A DNA stretch of 64,000 nucleotides from Rhodohalobacter barkolensis. GTDB taxonomy: Bacteria > Bacteroidota > Rhodothermia > Balneolales > Balneolaceae. The notes below the pieces were generated by a model. That model saw only the letters and a program-made list of their open reading frames with translations. It was not told the DNA's origin and did not search any database. The stretch lies in contig NZ_PISP01000006.1 in the NCBI RefSeq assembly GCF_002834295.1, forward strand, positions 1-64,000, given 5' to 3'. The position numbers and the translations under genes were made by a program. Positions within the stretch are counted from its first letter, which is position 1; each line of letters begins with the position of its first letter. This document shows, piece after piece, positions 1 to 9,313 of the stretch.

Positions 1-35
1 ACGAAATAGATTTTAACGAGAAGTATTTGGTTTAG
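1..35 (+). CDS. possible 3' end of an upstream gene (partial)
   Basis: One plus-strand frame stays open from base 3 to a TAG at 33-35 and gives about ten residues ending KYLV. This may be the tail of a gene that begins left of the window. The stretch is too short for any family call, and it is followed directly by a hairpin-rich repeat that often sits just downstream of genes in such genomes. Confidence 0.2.
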   Translation, partial: EIDFNEKYLV

Positions 36-47
36 CCTGAGTAGAAT

Positions 48-190
48 TGAACCCCTTCAGGGTTCTGAATTCTTTGAATCTTTTTACCCCGACTTGCAGT
101 CGGTGCTAATTGGATTGATCCGCCGGTTGGCGGATCTTTGCAGAATTATTGAACTTTTTAAAAAACGAGATTTTCTAAAATCCTGGTTTC
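48..190. repeat. hairpin-rich intergenic repeat
   Basis: Three short inverted repeats lie within 90 bases: AACCC/GGGTT near 51-66, CCGAC/GTCGG near 89-103, and a perfect 8-bp stem GATCCGCC/GGCGGATC at 117-136 with a four-base loop. No reading frame of interest covers them. They resemble REP-like intergenic elements and may also end transcription of genes on either side. The unit is not obviously the same as the repeats at 24.5-25.2 kb. Confidence 0.45.
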
Positions 191-227
191 ATGTTTTAAT
201 ATGACACTTATTTCAGGTTCAGCCCCA

Positions 228-1163
228 TCAAACAAAATCGTCAAACCTTTGATTTTTATTGGCTCCTTTCAGCACTTTGTGCAATTCATCATGTGGTGCT
301 TCCGGTTCCAGGTGAATCGTAACAATTGCATCACTTTTCAGTGCATCGATCAATTTTCGCTCCAACACGGTAGCCTCATCATGGGCTTTTTGCAGGCTGA
401 TCTCTTTTTTGAATGTAACATGCAGCTCAACCCAGGTTGTATAGCCCGAAGTTCTATGACGCAGATGATGCCAGCCCGTAGCATCCGCGGGTAGTTCACT
501 ATTCAGCACTGTTTCAAGTGCATCATGCACCGCGGGATTTCGCGCATCCATAATGCCATCCACCGAATAACGGATCAACTTAAATCCTTCATAGGAAATG
601 TAGAATGCAATAGAAATACTGACAATGGTATCGAGGTAGATCCAACCGGTAATACTGATCAAAAACAGTGTTAAAATTACGCCGCCGCTGGTCCAGACAT
701 CTGTGAGTACATGTTTACCATTGCTAATGGCGATCATGCTGTTCTCTTCCCGGCCAACTTTTTGGACATACAAACCAAGCACCAGGTTCACCACTGCCGC
801 AAACCCAACCATATAAATCCCTGTATCCAGACTTTGGAGCTCAAATCCGGTAATCAGATTCTGAATTGCTAAAAAAAGAATGGTAATGCCTGCCAGAATA
901 ATGACCACACCTTCAACTCCAACAGATAGAAACTCAATCCGCTCATGACCATATAGATGATTGTCATCCGCCGGTTTCAGACTCAGGTGATACCCATATA
1001 AAACAAAGCCAACAGCTAGAACATGAACAATCGATTCTGCAGCGTCAGACATTGCCGTAGTTGAATCCGTTACCAGAAATGCCCCCACTTTTACAGCAAG
1101 AGACAAAAATGAAACAATCAGGCTGATCCGAAGTGCATTTTTAACTTTGGCAGATGCTGTCAT
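228..1163 (-). CDS. cation diffusion facilitator (CDF) family metal transporter
   Basis: Inner-membrane secondary transporter that would export a divalent cation such as Zn, Mn or Fe in exchange for protons. The 311 residues match the usual CDF length: about six membrane segments in residues 10-200, then a cytosolic ferredoxin-like domain containing HLRHRTSG and ELHVTF. The TM5 metal residues H151 and D155 (HVLTD) are present. In TM2 the usual Asp/His plus Asp pair is replaced by E43 and H47 (SDAAESIVH), so the metal preference cannot be read from the classic motif. The ATG start is followed at once by a basic stretch and TM1. The gene is monocistronic and divergent from the CCA-adding gene, with a shared 96-base upstream region. 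Confidence 0.93.
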   Translation of the reverse strand: MTASAKVKNALRISLIVSFLSLAVKVGAFLVTDSTTAMSDAAESIVHVLAVGFVLYGYHLSLKPADDNHLYGHERIEFLSVGVEGVVIILAGITILFLAIQNLITGFELQSLDTGIYMVGFAAVVNLVLGLYVQKVGREENSMIAISNGKHVLTDVWTSGGVILTLFLISITGWIYLDTIVSISIAFYISYEGFKLIRYSVDGIMDARNPAVHDALETVLNSELPADATGWHHLRHRTSGYTTWVELHVTFKKEISLQKAHDEATVLERKLIDALKSDAIVTIHLEPEAPHDELHKVLKGANKNQRFDDFV

Positions 1164-1259
1164 TCTATAAAATATTAACTCAAAAGAAATCCGGACAATA
1201 GCTGAATGCTATGCGGATAGTTTTTATTTTAGTAAGCTAATTAAAAATTAAGATTCGTT

Positions 1260-2684
1260 TTGCTGGATATTCCAAAACAACACAAAGAAATTTTTGAAAC
1301 CATCGGGAACATCGCAGAAACTGCCGGACAACAAGTGTTCGTTGTTGGCGGATATGTACGCGACTACTACCTGCAACGGTTGAATCCTGATGATATCACA
1401 GACATCGATTTTGTAACGGTCGGTTCGGGTATTGCATTGGCAAAAAAAATTGCCGATGAACTCAACACAAGTAAACTCACCATATTCAAAAAATTTGGTA
1501 CCGCACAGATTAAATATAAGGATTTAGATCTGGAGTTTGTGGGAGCCCGAAAAGAGAGTTATCGCAGAGATTCGCGCAAACCAATTGTGGAAGACGGTAC
1601 TCTCGAAGATGATCAGTTACGGCGCGACCTGACGATTAATGCACTTTCGTGGTGCCTAAACCCTGATCAATTTGGAGTTCTGTACGATCCCTTTAACGGG
1701 ACTCAGGACTTAAAGAACAAAATCGTCAGAACTCCCATCGATCCGGAGCAAACGTTTGATGACGACCCGCTGCGGATGATGCGTGCCGTTCGTTTTGCTA
1801 CGCAGCTTCAGTTTGATATAGACCGGGACACATTTGCAGCCATTAGCAAAATGGCACATAGGCTTTCCATTATCTCAAAAGAGAGAATTCTGGACGAGCT
1901 CAACAAAATTGTACTCAGCCCCAAACCTTCAATCGGATTCGCGCATCTGCTCAATACCGGACTTTTAAAGGAGTTTTTCCCGGAGATGGTAAATTTGATA
2001 GGAGTGGATGAGCGTAATGGTCAGCGTCATAAAGACAATTTCTGGCACACTCTAAAAGTTCTCGATAACACAGCTGAAAAGAGTGATGATCTCTGGCTTC
2101 GCTGGGCTGCCATCATGCACGACATCGCCAAGCCCCCGACCAAAAAATTTGTAAAGGGTATTGGATGGACTTTTCACGGGCATGATGCACTCGGCGCCAA
2201 GTGGGTTCCAAGAATTTTTAAACGATTGGGACTGCCACTCGATGAGCGTATGCGTTACGTTCAAAAACTGGTCCGACTCCATTTGCGACCCATTGCACTT
2301 GTTTCAGAGGAAGTGAGCGACAGCGCCGTTCGACGGCTGATATATGAAGCGGGAGAGGATATCGATGACCTTATGACTCTCTGCCGGGCCGATATTACCA
2401 GTAAAAATGAGTGGCGGCGAAAAAAATACCGCAACAACTTCGACCGGGTTGAGAAAAAAATAGTTGAGGTTGAAGAAAAAGACCGGATGCGAAACTGGAA
2501 AAATCCGATCGGCGGAGACGAGATTATGCAGGAGCTTGGTGTAAAACCCGGACCCATTGTTGGTAAGGTAAAAGACCGAATCAAGAACGCCATTCTTGAT
2601 GGGGATATTCCAAATAATTACGATGCCGCATATGATTATCTGCAGCAAATAAAATCAGAATACGTCAATTCAGTTGAAAATTAA
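1260..2684 (+). CDS. cca: CCA tRNA nucleotidyltransferase with HD domain
   Basis: Adds or repairs the CCA end of tRNAs in the cytosol. The class II nucleotidyltransferase signature is visible: VVGGYVRD at residues 28-35 and the metal-binding DID at 48-50, followed by RRDLTINALSW and the DDPLRMMRAVRFATQ helix. A C-terminal HD phosphohydrolase motif (MHDIAKPP, H287/D288) is present as in the E. coli-type enzyme. At 474 residues the length is typical. No ATG lies ahead of the catalytic motif in frame, so a TTG start is assumed and no clear ribosome binding site is seen. A poly(A) polymerase role cannot be excluded, because the two enzymes share this fold. The SemiSWEET gene follows by 16 bases, which suggests cotranscription. 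Confidence 0.93.
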   Translation: MLDIPKQHKEIFETIGNIAETAGQQVFVVGGYVRDYYLQRLNPDDITDIDFVTVGSGIALAKKIADELNTSKLTIFKKFGTAQIKYKDLDLEFVGARKESYRRDSRKPIVEDGTLEDDQLRRDLTINALSWCLNPDQFGVLYDPFNGTQDLKNKIVRTPIDPEQTFDDDPLRMMRAVRFATQLQFDIDRDTFAAISKMAHRLSIISKERILDELNKIVLSPKPSIGFAHLLNTGLLKEFFPEMVNLIGVDERNGQRHKDNFWHTLKVLDNTAEKSDDLWLRWAAIMHDIAKPPTKKFVKGIGWTFHGHDALGAKWVPRIFKRLGLPLDERMRYVQKLVRLHLRPIALVSEEVSDSAVRRLIYEAGEDIDDLMTLCRADITSKNEWRRKKYRNNFDRVEKKIVEVEEKDRMRNWKNPIGGDEIMQELGVKPGPIVGKVKDRIKNAILDGDIPNNYDAAYDYLQQIKSEYVNSVEN

Positions 2685-2700
2685 ACCAACCCGACCGAAA

Positions 2701-2958
2701 ATGGAACTTATGACCTTCATTGGATTGGCAGCCGGATTTTGCACCACAGCAGCTTTTTTGCCTCAGGTTATTAAGACCTGGAAATCTAAGTCTGCAAAAG
2801 ATCTCTCACTTGGGATGTACTCCATTTTTTGCACCGGAGTACTGCTTTGGCTGATTTACGGAATTATGATTTCAGATCTGCCAATTATCCTGGCAAACGC
2901 CATCACTTTAATTTTAGCTGTCAGTATTTTGTTCTTTAAGCTAACGTTTAAAAACTAA
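2701..2958 (+). CDS. SemiSWEET family sugar transporter
   Basis: An 85-residue protein with three predicted membrane helices and a PQ-loop motif (AAFLPQVIKTW) followed by KSAKDLS, the hallmark of bacterial SemiSWEETs. Family members form homodimers that move mono- or disaccharides down their gradient across the inner membrane. I chose the ATG at 2701. An in-frame TTG at 2674 would add nine polar residues and overlap the upstream cca gene. The substrate cannot be told from sequence. The gene lies between cca and ispE in the same orientation, with short gaps on both sides. Confidence 0.88.
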   Translation: MELMTFIGLAAGFCTTAAFLPQVIKTWKSKSAKDLSLGMYSIFCTGVLLWLIYGIMISDLPIILANAITLILAVSILFFKLTFKN

Positions 2959-2988
2959 ATTGAGCTTTAATCTTTCAACCTACACTTC

Positions 2989-3858
2989 ATGAATATGTGG
3001 ATTGCCAATTCGTACGGAAAAATTAATCTTGGTCTTCATGTTTTAGAGAAACTCCCCACAGGTTATCACCGAATTGAATCCGGCATATGCTTTATTGAGT
3101 GGAAAGATCGATTTGAAGTGGAAGAGTCTAAATCCTTTCAGCTCACGTTATCCGATCAATCCATACCAACAGACGGCTCAAACCTGATCACGCAGGCTTA
3201 CAATCTTTTTGATAAATACGTTGGATTGAATCAACACTACAGTTTCAACATCACTAAAAATATTCCCGCCGGGGCCGGATTGGGAGGCGGAAGCAGCAAT
3301 GCAGCTTTAACGCTAAGAATACTGAACAAACTAGAAGATGCCGGATTATCAGATAGTGAATTAATTGACTTTGGACGAACACTTGGCGCAGATGTGCCTT
3401 TCTTCATTAAAGGAACACCGGGAATTGCCACAGGTTTGGGGCACAATATTGAACCGGCCGACATTCAACCCGATGCATGGATTGTTACGATGTATCCAAA
3501 CTTTGAAAGCTCAACTGCTGAAGTTTATCAGAAATGTGTTCCCAATCCGGATCACGATTTCTCCATAAAAGGTGTATTATTGGAAGAAGAGATCGACCAA
3601 TGGCAATTCTTATTGGAAAACGACCTGGAAGCCCCGGTTTTTGCAAATCACGAACTGGTTGGTAACATTAAAGACCAAATGCTTGAATTTGGAGCTGAGT
3701 TCGCCATGATGAGCGGAAGCGGTTCCACGGTTTACGGGGTGTTTGATCAAGATTTTGTTGCAATTAACGCTTACGAATCGTTTCATAAGCTTGGATTTCC
3801 AGCAAATCTAACCAGACCAAATTTTAAGCCCGATTACGGCATTTACAGAAAAGACTAA
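2989..3858 (+). CDS. ispE: 4-diphosphocytidyl-2-C-methyl-D-erythritol kinase
   Basis: Catalyses the ATP-dependent 2-phosphorylation of CDP-methylerythritol in the non-mevalonate isoprenoid pathway. All GHMP-kinase elements are visible: the substrate lysine K11 in SYGKINLGL, the glycine-rich ATP loop at about 92-104 (IPAGAGLGGGSSNAA), GADVPFF with D135, and the C-terminal MMSGSGSTVYG loop. Length (289) is normal. The start is ATG AAT ATG, so Met1 or Met3 could be used. The gene is 30 bases after the SemiSWEET gene and 69 before glycogen phosphorylase, all on the plus strand. Confidence 0.96.
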   Translation: MNMWIANSYGKINLGLHVLEKLPTGYHRIESGICFIEWKDRFEVEESKSFQLTLSDQSIPTDGSNLITQAYNLFDKYVGLNQHYSFNITKNIPAGAGLGGGSSNAALTLRILNKLEDAGLSDSELIDFGRTLGADVPFFIKGTPGIATGLGHNIEPADIQPDAWIVTMYPNFESSTAEVYQKCVPNPDHDFSIKGVLLEEEIDQWQFLLENDLEAPVFANHELVGNIKDQMLEFGAEFAMMSGSGSTVYGVFDQDFVAINAYESFHKLGFPANLTRPNFKPDYGIYRKD

Positions 3859-3927
3859 ACAATTTGGAGAGACTCGCTGCAACGTTCAGCGCTTCTTCAA
3901 CGATCGAATCACTAATTATTTGACATT

Positions 3928-6387
3928 ATGGGTAAAAATAAAAAAGCTGACCCACGCGCCGGTATGGATGTGGATTCATTTAAGGAAGATATTCAACAGC
4001 ACTTGCGATACACGCTTGCCAAAGATAAGTACTCTTCAACCGAGTGGGACAACTACCGAAGTGTAGTACTTTCCGTTATGGATCGCCTGCATGATCGCTG
4101 GCTGAACACCCAACAGCGCTACTATAACGACGATGAGAAGAGAGTTTATTATATCTCTATGGAATATCTGATCGGCCGACTGCTCGACAATATGCTTGTC
4201 AATCTCGGAATGCAGGATGTCGCAGCCGAAGCAATGAAAGAGGTTGGCCTCGACTACGATAAAGTGCGAAATGCAGAGTGGGATGCCGGTCTTGGAAATG
4301 GCGGACTCGGAAGACTTGCGGCCTGCTTTCTTGACTCTATGGCCACACTTGGAATTCCGGCGATCGGTTATGGAATTCGCTATGACTACGGGATTTTTTA
4401 TCAGCAAATAGAGAACGGCTATCAAATTGAAAAACCGGATCTCTGGCTTCGTTATGGAAATCCATGGGACATTGTTCGCCCGAAAATTCAATACAATGTT
4501 CCGTTTTATGGAAACTCACACGCCTATCATGATGATAAAGGTGACCTTCGTTTCCGATGGGACAACACACATGATGTTCTTGCTATTGCCTACGACACAC
4601 CGATACCCGGTTATAAAAATGAAGTTGTAAACAATTTACGTCTATGGAAAGCCTCATCATCCTCGTCCATCGACCTGAAGAGCTTCAACCAGGGACAGTA
4701 CATCGACGCGGTTCGCGACACACAGCTGAATGAAAATATTTCACGTGTACTCTATCCGAATGACAAAGTTTTTGTAGGTCAGGAGTTGAGATTGAAGCAG
4801 GAGTTTTTCCTGGTTGCAGCCTCTGTTCGTGATATCCTCCGCCGATTTAAGAAAACAAACGACGATTGGAGAAAACTTCCCGATAAAGTAGCCATTCAGT
4901 GCAACGATACTCATCCAAATCTGGCCATTCCGGAATTGATGAGAATTTTGGTTGATGAAGAGGGTCTCAATTGGGATCTGGCCTGGGATATCACGAAAAA
5001 AACCATGGCTTACACCAATCACACTCTTTTACCGGAGGCGCTTGAAAAATGGCCGGTATCGCTTCTCAGAAGTCTGTTACCCCGTCACCTGCAGATCATT
5101 TATGAAATCAACCGACGATTTTTGAATGAGATTAGCGATCAAATTGGTGATGACAAAGGTAAGATCAGCCGCCTCTCAATTGTTGGTGAAGGCGAAGATC
5201 CGGTCGTTCACATGGCGTCGCTGGGTATTGTCGGATCGCACAAAGTAAATGGTGTTGCCGAACTTCACAGCAACCTGATTAAGAAAACTCTTTTCAAGGA
5301 TTTCTATGAAATCTACCCAGAGAAATTCACCAATAAGACAAACGGAATCACTCCTCGCCGATGGCTGCGACAGTCGAACCGTGAACTCTCCGACCTGATA
5401 ACCGGAGAAATTGGAGAGGATTGGGTCACCGATCTGGATCAGCTGAAAAAGCTGGAAAAGTTTGTGGACGACAAAAAATTCATGAAAAAGTTTGCCAAGG
5501 TGAAGCAGAACAACAAACAGCGCATGGCAGACTACATCGAAGAGAAGCGAGGTATTGAGGTGAATACCCAATCGATGTTCGACATTCAGATTAAGCGGAT
5601 TCACGAGTACAAGCGTCAGTTTATGCTGGCACTCTATGCCATCACACAGTACAACCGTATCAAAGCAAATCCAGATGGAGATTATGTACCGCGCACCATT
5701 TTAGTTGCCGGTAAAGCAGCTCCCGGGTATACAATGGCGAAGCTCTTCATTAAGCTGATGAATGACATTGGAGAGAAGATCAACAACGACTCGGATGTAG
5801 GCGATAAGCTGAAATTCATTTTCCTAGAAAACTATAGTGTAACGCTTGCCGAGAAGATGATTCCATCGGCAAACCTATCCGAACAAATCTCAACAGCAGG
5901 ATTTGAAGCATCAGGAACAGGCAACATGAAGTTTGCGTTAAACGGTGCACTGACTATCGGAACGCTCGATGGAGCCAATGTGGAGATTAAAGAGGAAGTG
6001 GGTGATGAAAACATCTTCATCTTTGGAAATACCGTGGACGATGTGGAGCGCCTCCGACATGAAGGGTACAATCCCTGGGATTACTACAACTCCAACGAAG
6101 AGCTGAAAAAAGCATTGGATCAGATCAAAGACGGGTTCTTTAATGATGATAAGGAACTTTATCAGCCGATCATTGACGCTTTGCTGCAGAAAGGAGATTA
6201 CTTCCTTGTACTTGCAGATTATGAAGCTTACGTCAAGAAACAGGCGGAAGTGGATGAACTATACAAAGACCAGGATGAATGGAACCGCAAAGCGCTGCTC
6301 AACACAGCTCGAGTGGGTAAGTTCTCCTCAGACCGTACAATCAGAGATTATGCAGATGAAATCTGGGATGTGGAAGTGAAGAAGTAA
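3928..6387 (+). CDS. glgP: glycogen/starch/alpha-glucan phosphorylase
   Basis: Cytosolic PLP enzyme that releases glucose-1-phosphate from alpha-1,4-glucans. The 819-residue GT35 protein has the normal length. EYLIGRLL and GNGGLGRLAAC lie in the N-terminal half, NDTHPN in the middle, and the PLP-binding motif EASGTGNMKFALNGAL carries the Schiff-base lysine at K668. FDIQIKRIHEYKRQ is also intact. The closely related maltodextrin phosphorylase cannot be excluded from sequence alone, though the conserved N-terminal region is full length. A strong hairpin terminator lies just downstream. Confidence 0.96.
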   Translation: MGKNKKADPRAGMDVDSFKEDIQQHLRYTLAKDKYSSTEWDNYRSVVLSVMDRLHDRWLNTQQRYYNDDEKRVYYISMEYLIGRLLDNMLVNLGMQDVAAEAMKEVGLDYDKVRNAEWDAGLGNGGLGRLAACFLDSMATLGIPAIGYGIRYDYGIFYQQIENGYQIEKPDLWLRYGNPWDIVRPKIQYNVPFYGNSHAYHDDKGDLRFRWDNTHDVLAIAYDTPIPGYKNEVVNNLRLWKASSSSSIDLKSFNQGQYIDAVRDTQLNENISRVLYPNDKVFVGQELRLKQEFFLVAASVRDILRRFKKTNDDWRKLPDKVAIQCNDTHPNLAIPELMRILVDEEGLNWDLAWDITKKTMAYTNHTLLPEALEKWPVSLLRSLLPRHLQIIYEINRRFLNEISDQIGDDKGKISRLSIVGEGEDPVVHMASLGIVGSHKVNGVAELHSNLIKKTLFKDFYEIYPEKFTNKTNGITPRRWLRQSNRELSDLITGEIGEDWVTDLDQLKKLEKFVDDKKFMKKFAKVKQNNKQRMADYIEEKRGIEVNTQSMFDIQIKRIHEYKRQFMLALYAITQYNRIKANPDGDYVPRTILVAGKAAPGYTMAKLFIKLMNDIGEKINNDSDVGDKLKFIFLENYSVTLAEKMIPSANLSEQISTAGFEASGTGNMKFALNGALTIGTLDGANVEIKEEVGDENIFIFGNTVDDVERLRHEGYNPWDYYNSNEELKKALDQIKDGFFNDDKELYQPIIDALLQKGDYFLVLADYEAYVKKQAEVDELYKDQDEWNRKALLNTARVGKFSSDRTIRDYADEIWDVEVKK

Positions 6388-6421
6388 CTTCATTCACTGA
6401 CTTTCTGTAACCAACTAATTC

Positions 6422-6451
6422 AAAAGCCCTTCTGATTTCAGGAGGGCTTTT
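6422..6451 (+). terminator. intrinsic terminator after glgP
   Basis: Perfect 9-bp inverted repeat AAAAGCCCT/AGGGCTTTT with a 12-base loop that runs into a T-rich tail, 34 bases after the glgP stop. Confidence 0.85.
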
Positions 6452-6638
6452 CTATTTGAAACTGATGGTCAGTAGTCCATTTTTCGGTTTTTAAATAACA
6501 ACAAATAATCTTTTTTCTCGCTGATTTTCGCAGAATGAGGCGCTGAGTTTCGAAGAGTAAATCAACTAAACCATAGTGAGTAACTGATGCGGATAATCAG
6601 TTACATACATTCTTACTGATTGGACATTTTTAAAATAT

Positions 6639-6779
6639 CTACGATCCCATAAAAAGCGGCATAGAGCGGAGTACTACCTGATAAATTCCCCACATCAAGG
6701 GTATACTGACAAATAACCAAGCCAATACAATGTAGATTACCGGAGTTTTTTCGATCTCTTTTATTGAACCATCACTCAT
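6639..6779 (-). CDS. 46-residue single-pass membrane protein, MFS transporter small subunit
   Basis: A short reading frame with one hydrophobic helix (about residues 13-37, core VIYIVLAWLFVSIPLMWGIY). Its ATG overlaps the TGA of the upstream MFS gene by four bases (ATGA), which is strong evidence for translational coupling. From memory, small helical proteins of this kind are annotated next to oxalate:formate-antiporter-type MFS transporters as a small subunit; the exact family was not checked. The likely role is an accessory helix for that transporter. The sequence and overlap are seen directly; the function is inferred from context. Confidence 0.75.
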   Translation of the reverse strand: MSDGSIKEIEKTPVIYIVLAWLFVSIPLMWGIYQVVLRSMPLFMGS

Positions 6780-8197
6780 TCTGATTCTTCCTCCTTGTCT
6801 TTAAACAGGTGATATTTAGAATCCACCTCTTTTACAAGGTAGTTACAGAATAAGCCGATGAGTAATAAACCGGCCATAATGTACATCGTAACAGTATAAG
6901 CTTCTGCCTTCTCTACACCCGCATTGATCTGTATTTCGCGTATATAATTCACAAGTACCGGCCCTAAAATCCCCGCTGTTGCCCATGCCGTTAGCAGTCT
7001 TCCGTGAATCGCGCCAACCTGATAGGTCCCGAACAGATCCCTGAGATAGGCAGGGACGGTGGCAAAACCACCACCATACATACTCATAATAATTCCAAAA
7101 CCGACTACGAAAAAGATTGCCGTGTCCAGTCGACCCAGCGACGGGATGAGGGAATACATTAAAATGCCAAGACCAAAATAGATTGCATAAACTGTTTTAC
7201 GACCAATTTTATCGGAAAGTGATGACCAGAAAAAGCGCCCGATGAGGTTAAATAAACTCAACAGTCCCACAAAACCGGCAGCAGCTTCTGCAGTTATCAC
7301 TCCTTCAAACATCTCCTGAATCATAGGCGATGCCTGCCCAAGCACTCCGATACCGGCTGTCACATTCACACAGAGAATAACCCATAAAAGCCAGAATTGA
7401 GGAGTTTTCAGCGCGGTATCAGCATCTACGTGGTTACTGGTAATAAGCTTTCTGGGCTTTGTGGATGGGACATAACCTTCTGGTTTCCAATCTTTACGGG
7501 GAATTCTGATGGTAATTACACCGAACATCATCAGTGCAAAATAGATGGCTCCCATCACCAAAAAAGTTTCCCAAACACCGACCGATACATCCGTAGAAAA
7601 ATAATCGAGCAGGGCAACCGCGAGAGGGGAGCCAATCATGGCACCGCCTCCGAAACCCATAATTGCCATTCCTGTCGCCATCCCGGGCCGGTCAGGGAAC
7701 CACTTAATAAGTGTTGAAACCGGTGAAATGTATCCTATACCCAAGCCAATTCCACCCAGCACACCGTAGCCGAGATAGACAATCCAGATCTGGTGCAGGT
7801 GTACGCCAAGGGCCGAGACAAAAAATCCTCCGCTAAAACAGAGCGCTGCAGCAAACATCGCTTTTCTTGGCCCAACCCGCTCAAGCCATTTTCCAAACAC
7901 TGCCGCAGATAAACCCAGAAAAACAATCGCGATGGAGAAAATCCATCCGATGGTTGTAAGTTTCCAGTCGCCGGGAGCAGATTCCGTCACTCCAATAATT
8001 TGTGACAGCGGCAAGTTGAAAACACTGAACGCGTAGACCTGGCCAATTGACAGATGAATAGCCAATGCCGCCGGAGGTATCAGCCATCGGCTATACCCGG
8101 GAGGGGCAATCGTTTTTTCTCGATCCAGAAAAGAGTGCAATGGAATTATATTTAAGCCTTTATCTTTTAACCGATAGAGTAACAGTGACATACTCAT
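6776..8197 (-). CDS. OFA-family MFS transporter (oxalate:formate antiporter-like, possible L-lactate transporter)
   Basis: A twelve-helix major facilitator protein of about 473 residues. The N-terminal block EKTIAPPGYSRWLIPPAALA, the SIGQVYAFSVF stretch and the G-rich GGIGLGIGYISPVSTLIKWFPDRPGMATG region are typical of the OFA group, whose members move oxalate, formate, lactate or related monocarboxylates. The frame is open upstream to 8263, but that part is polar and not family-like; the ATG at 8197 (or 8191) is preferred, and a TTG nearer the conserved block is possible. The gene overlaps the 46-residue membrane ORF by four bases. The substrate is not determinable here. Confidence 0.88.
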   Translation of the reverse strand: MSMSLLLYRLKDKGLNIIPLHSFLDREKTIAPPGYSRWLIPPAALAIHLSIGQVYAFSVFNLPLSQIIGVTESAPGDWKLTTIGWIFSIAIVFLGLSAAVFGKWLERVGPRKAMFAAALCFSGGFFVSALGVHLHQIWIVYLGYGVLGGIGLGIGYISPVSTLIKWFPDRPGMATGMAIMGFGGGAMIGSPLAVALLDYFSTDVSVGVWETFLVMGAIYFALMMFGVITIRIPRKDWKPEGYVPSTKPRKLITSNHVDADTALKTPQFWLLWVILCVNVTAGIGVLGQASPMIQEMFEGVITAEAAAGFVGLLSLFNLIGRFFWSSLSDKIGRKTVYAIYFGLGILMYSLIPSLGRLDTAIFFVVGFGIIMSMYGGGFATVPAYLRDLFGTYQVGAIHGRLLTAWATAGILGPVLVNYIREIQINAGVEKAEAYTVTMYIMAGLLLIGLFCNYLVKEVDSKYHLFKDKEEESE

Positions 8198-8344
8198 CTG
8201 ATGAATATTTACCAATATAAAGAAATCATCTGAATCTAAAATCAAACAAGCCTGCAAAGTCAAAAAAGATAGCTTCTGTATTAGAAGTCAATTTTCATAT
8301 TTTAAGAACTTAATAAATCAACTTTTACAGACCAGTCTGCGACT

Positions 8345-9313
8345 ATGGAAGACGGCAACTTTTTTGAGCAATCCTACTCAGAGATTTTCAGCTCTGGACG
8401 TGACCTTCTCACCACCACACTGTTTCAGCTGCAGGACACACAGGTCAGTCTGCTTACGTTAATCATCTTTTTCCTTTTCCTGATTGCATTCATAATTGCA
8501 AGCAGAGTCATAAAAGGAATACTTCTCAAACGAGTTCTGCAGCGGTTTGAAATTGAGTCTGGTTTACGATACACTCTTGCCCGGATATCTCAATATATCA
8601 TTGTTACCATAGGTGTTCTGATCTCGTTTCAATTCATTGGTATCAATCTCAGCAGCCTTGCCGTTATTTTCGGTTTCCTGTCCGTGGGTATTGGTTTTGG
8701 CCTTCAGAACATCACTTCTAACTTTATATCGGGTCTGATTGTACTTTTCGAGCGTCCAATCAGTGTAGGCGACCGTGTTATGGTGGCAGATATTGAAGGA
8801 GACGTACTTGAGATTAATATCCGGGCTACTAAAATTCGGACGCTAAACAAAGTGTCGATCATTGTTCCAAACTCTGAATTTGTGTCGAGCAATGTAATCA
8901 ACTACTCGCACGGTGATCCCGAGTATCGACTTGATGTTGAAGTGGGAGTATCATACGGTTCTGATCTTGACACTGTAATAAAAGCTCTCCGGGAAGTGGC
9001 AGATGAAAACGAAACCGTGATTAAAAATCCCGAACCACAGATTCACCTGGTCTCATTTGGTGATTCTGCCTGGGATATGGAGCTTCGGGCCTGGATCCCC
9101 GATGTTAAACACTACCCACGTGTTCGGAATGAACTGAATCAAGCCATCGTACGAAAATTCAAAGAGTATGAGATAGAAATCCCATTCCCGCAGCGCGATC
9201 TTCACGTACGCTCATCCGTAAATCTGCCGGTTAAAAACGAGTTATCCGAGAAAAAGCAACCGGATGATAATGGCGAGGAATCTGATAAACAGAGAAGTAG
9301 TTCGAACGATTAA
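8345..9313 (+). CDS. mscS: MscS-family mechanosensitive ion channel
   Basis: Inner-membrane channel that opens under membrane tension to release solutes. Of the 322 residues, the first ~130 hold the TM segments, with the Gly/Ala-rich pore helix FGFLSVGIGFGLQNI. These are followed by the beta domain FISGLIVLFERPISVGDRV and an alpha/beta vestibule domain ending about residue 290. A short charged, disordered tail rich in E, D, K and S closes the protein. Length is slightly above E. coli MscS (286). Its stop codon overlaps the stop of the convergent response-regulator gene by four bases. Confidence 0.94.
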   Translation: MEDGNFFEQSYSEIFSSGRDLLTTTLFQLQDTQVSLLTLIIFFLFLIAFIIASRVIKGILLKRVLQRFEIESGLRYTLARISQYIIVTIGVLISFQFIGINLSSLAVIFGFLSVGIGFGLQNITSNFISGLIVLFERPISVGDRVMVADIEGDVLEINIRATKIRTLNKVSIIVPNSEFVSSNVINYSHGDPEYRLDVEVGVSYGSDLDTVIKALREVADENETVIKNPEPQIHLVSFGDSAWDMELRAWIPDVKHYPRVRNELNQAIVRKFKEYEIEIPFPQRDLHVRSSVNLPVKNELSEKKQPDDNGEESDKQRSSSND

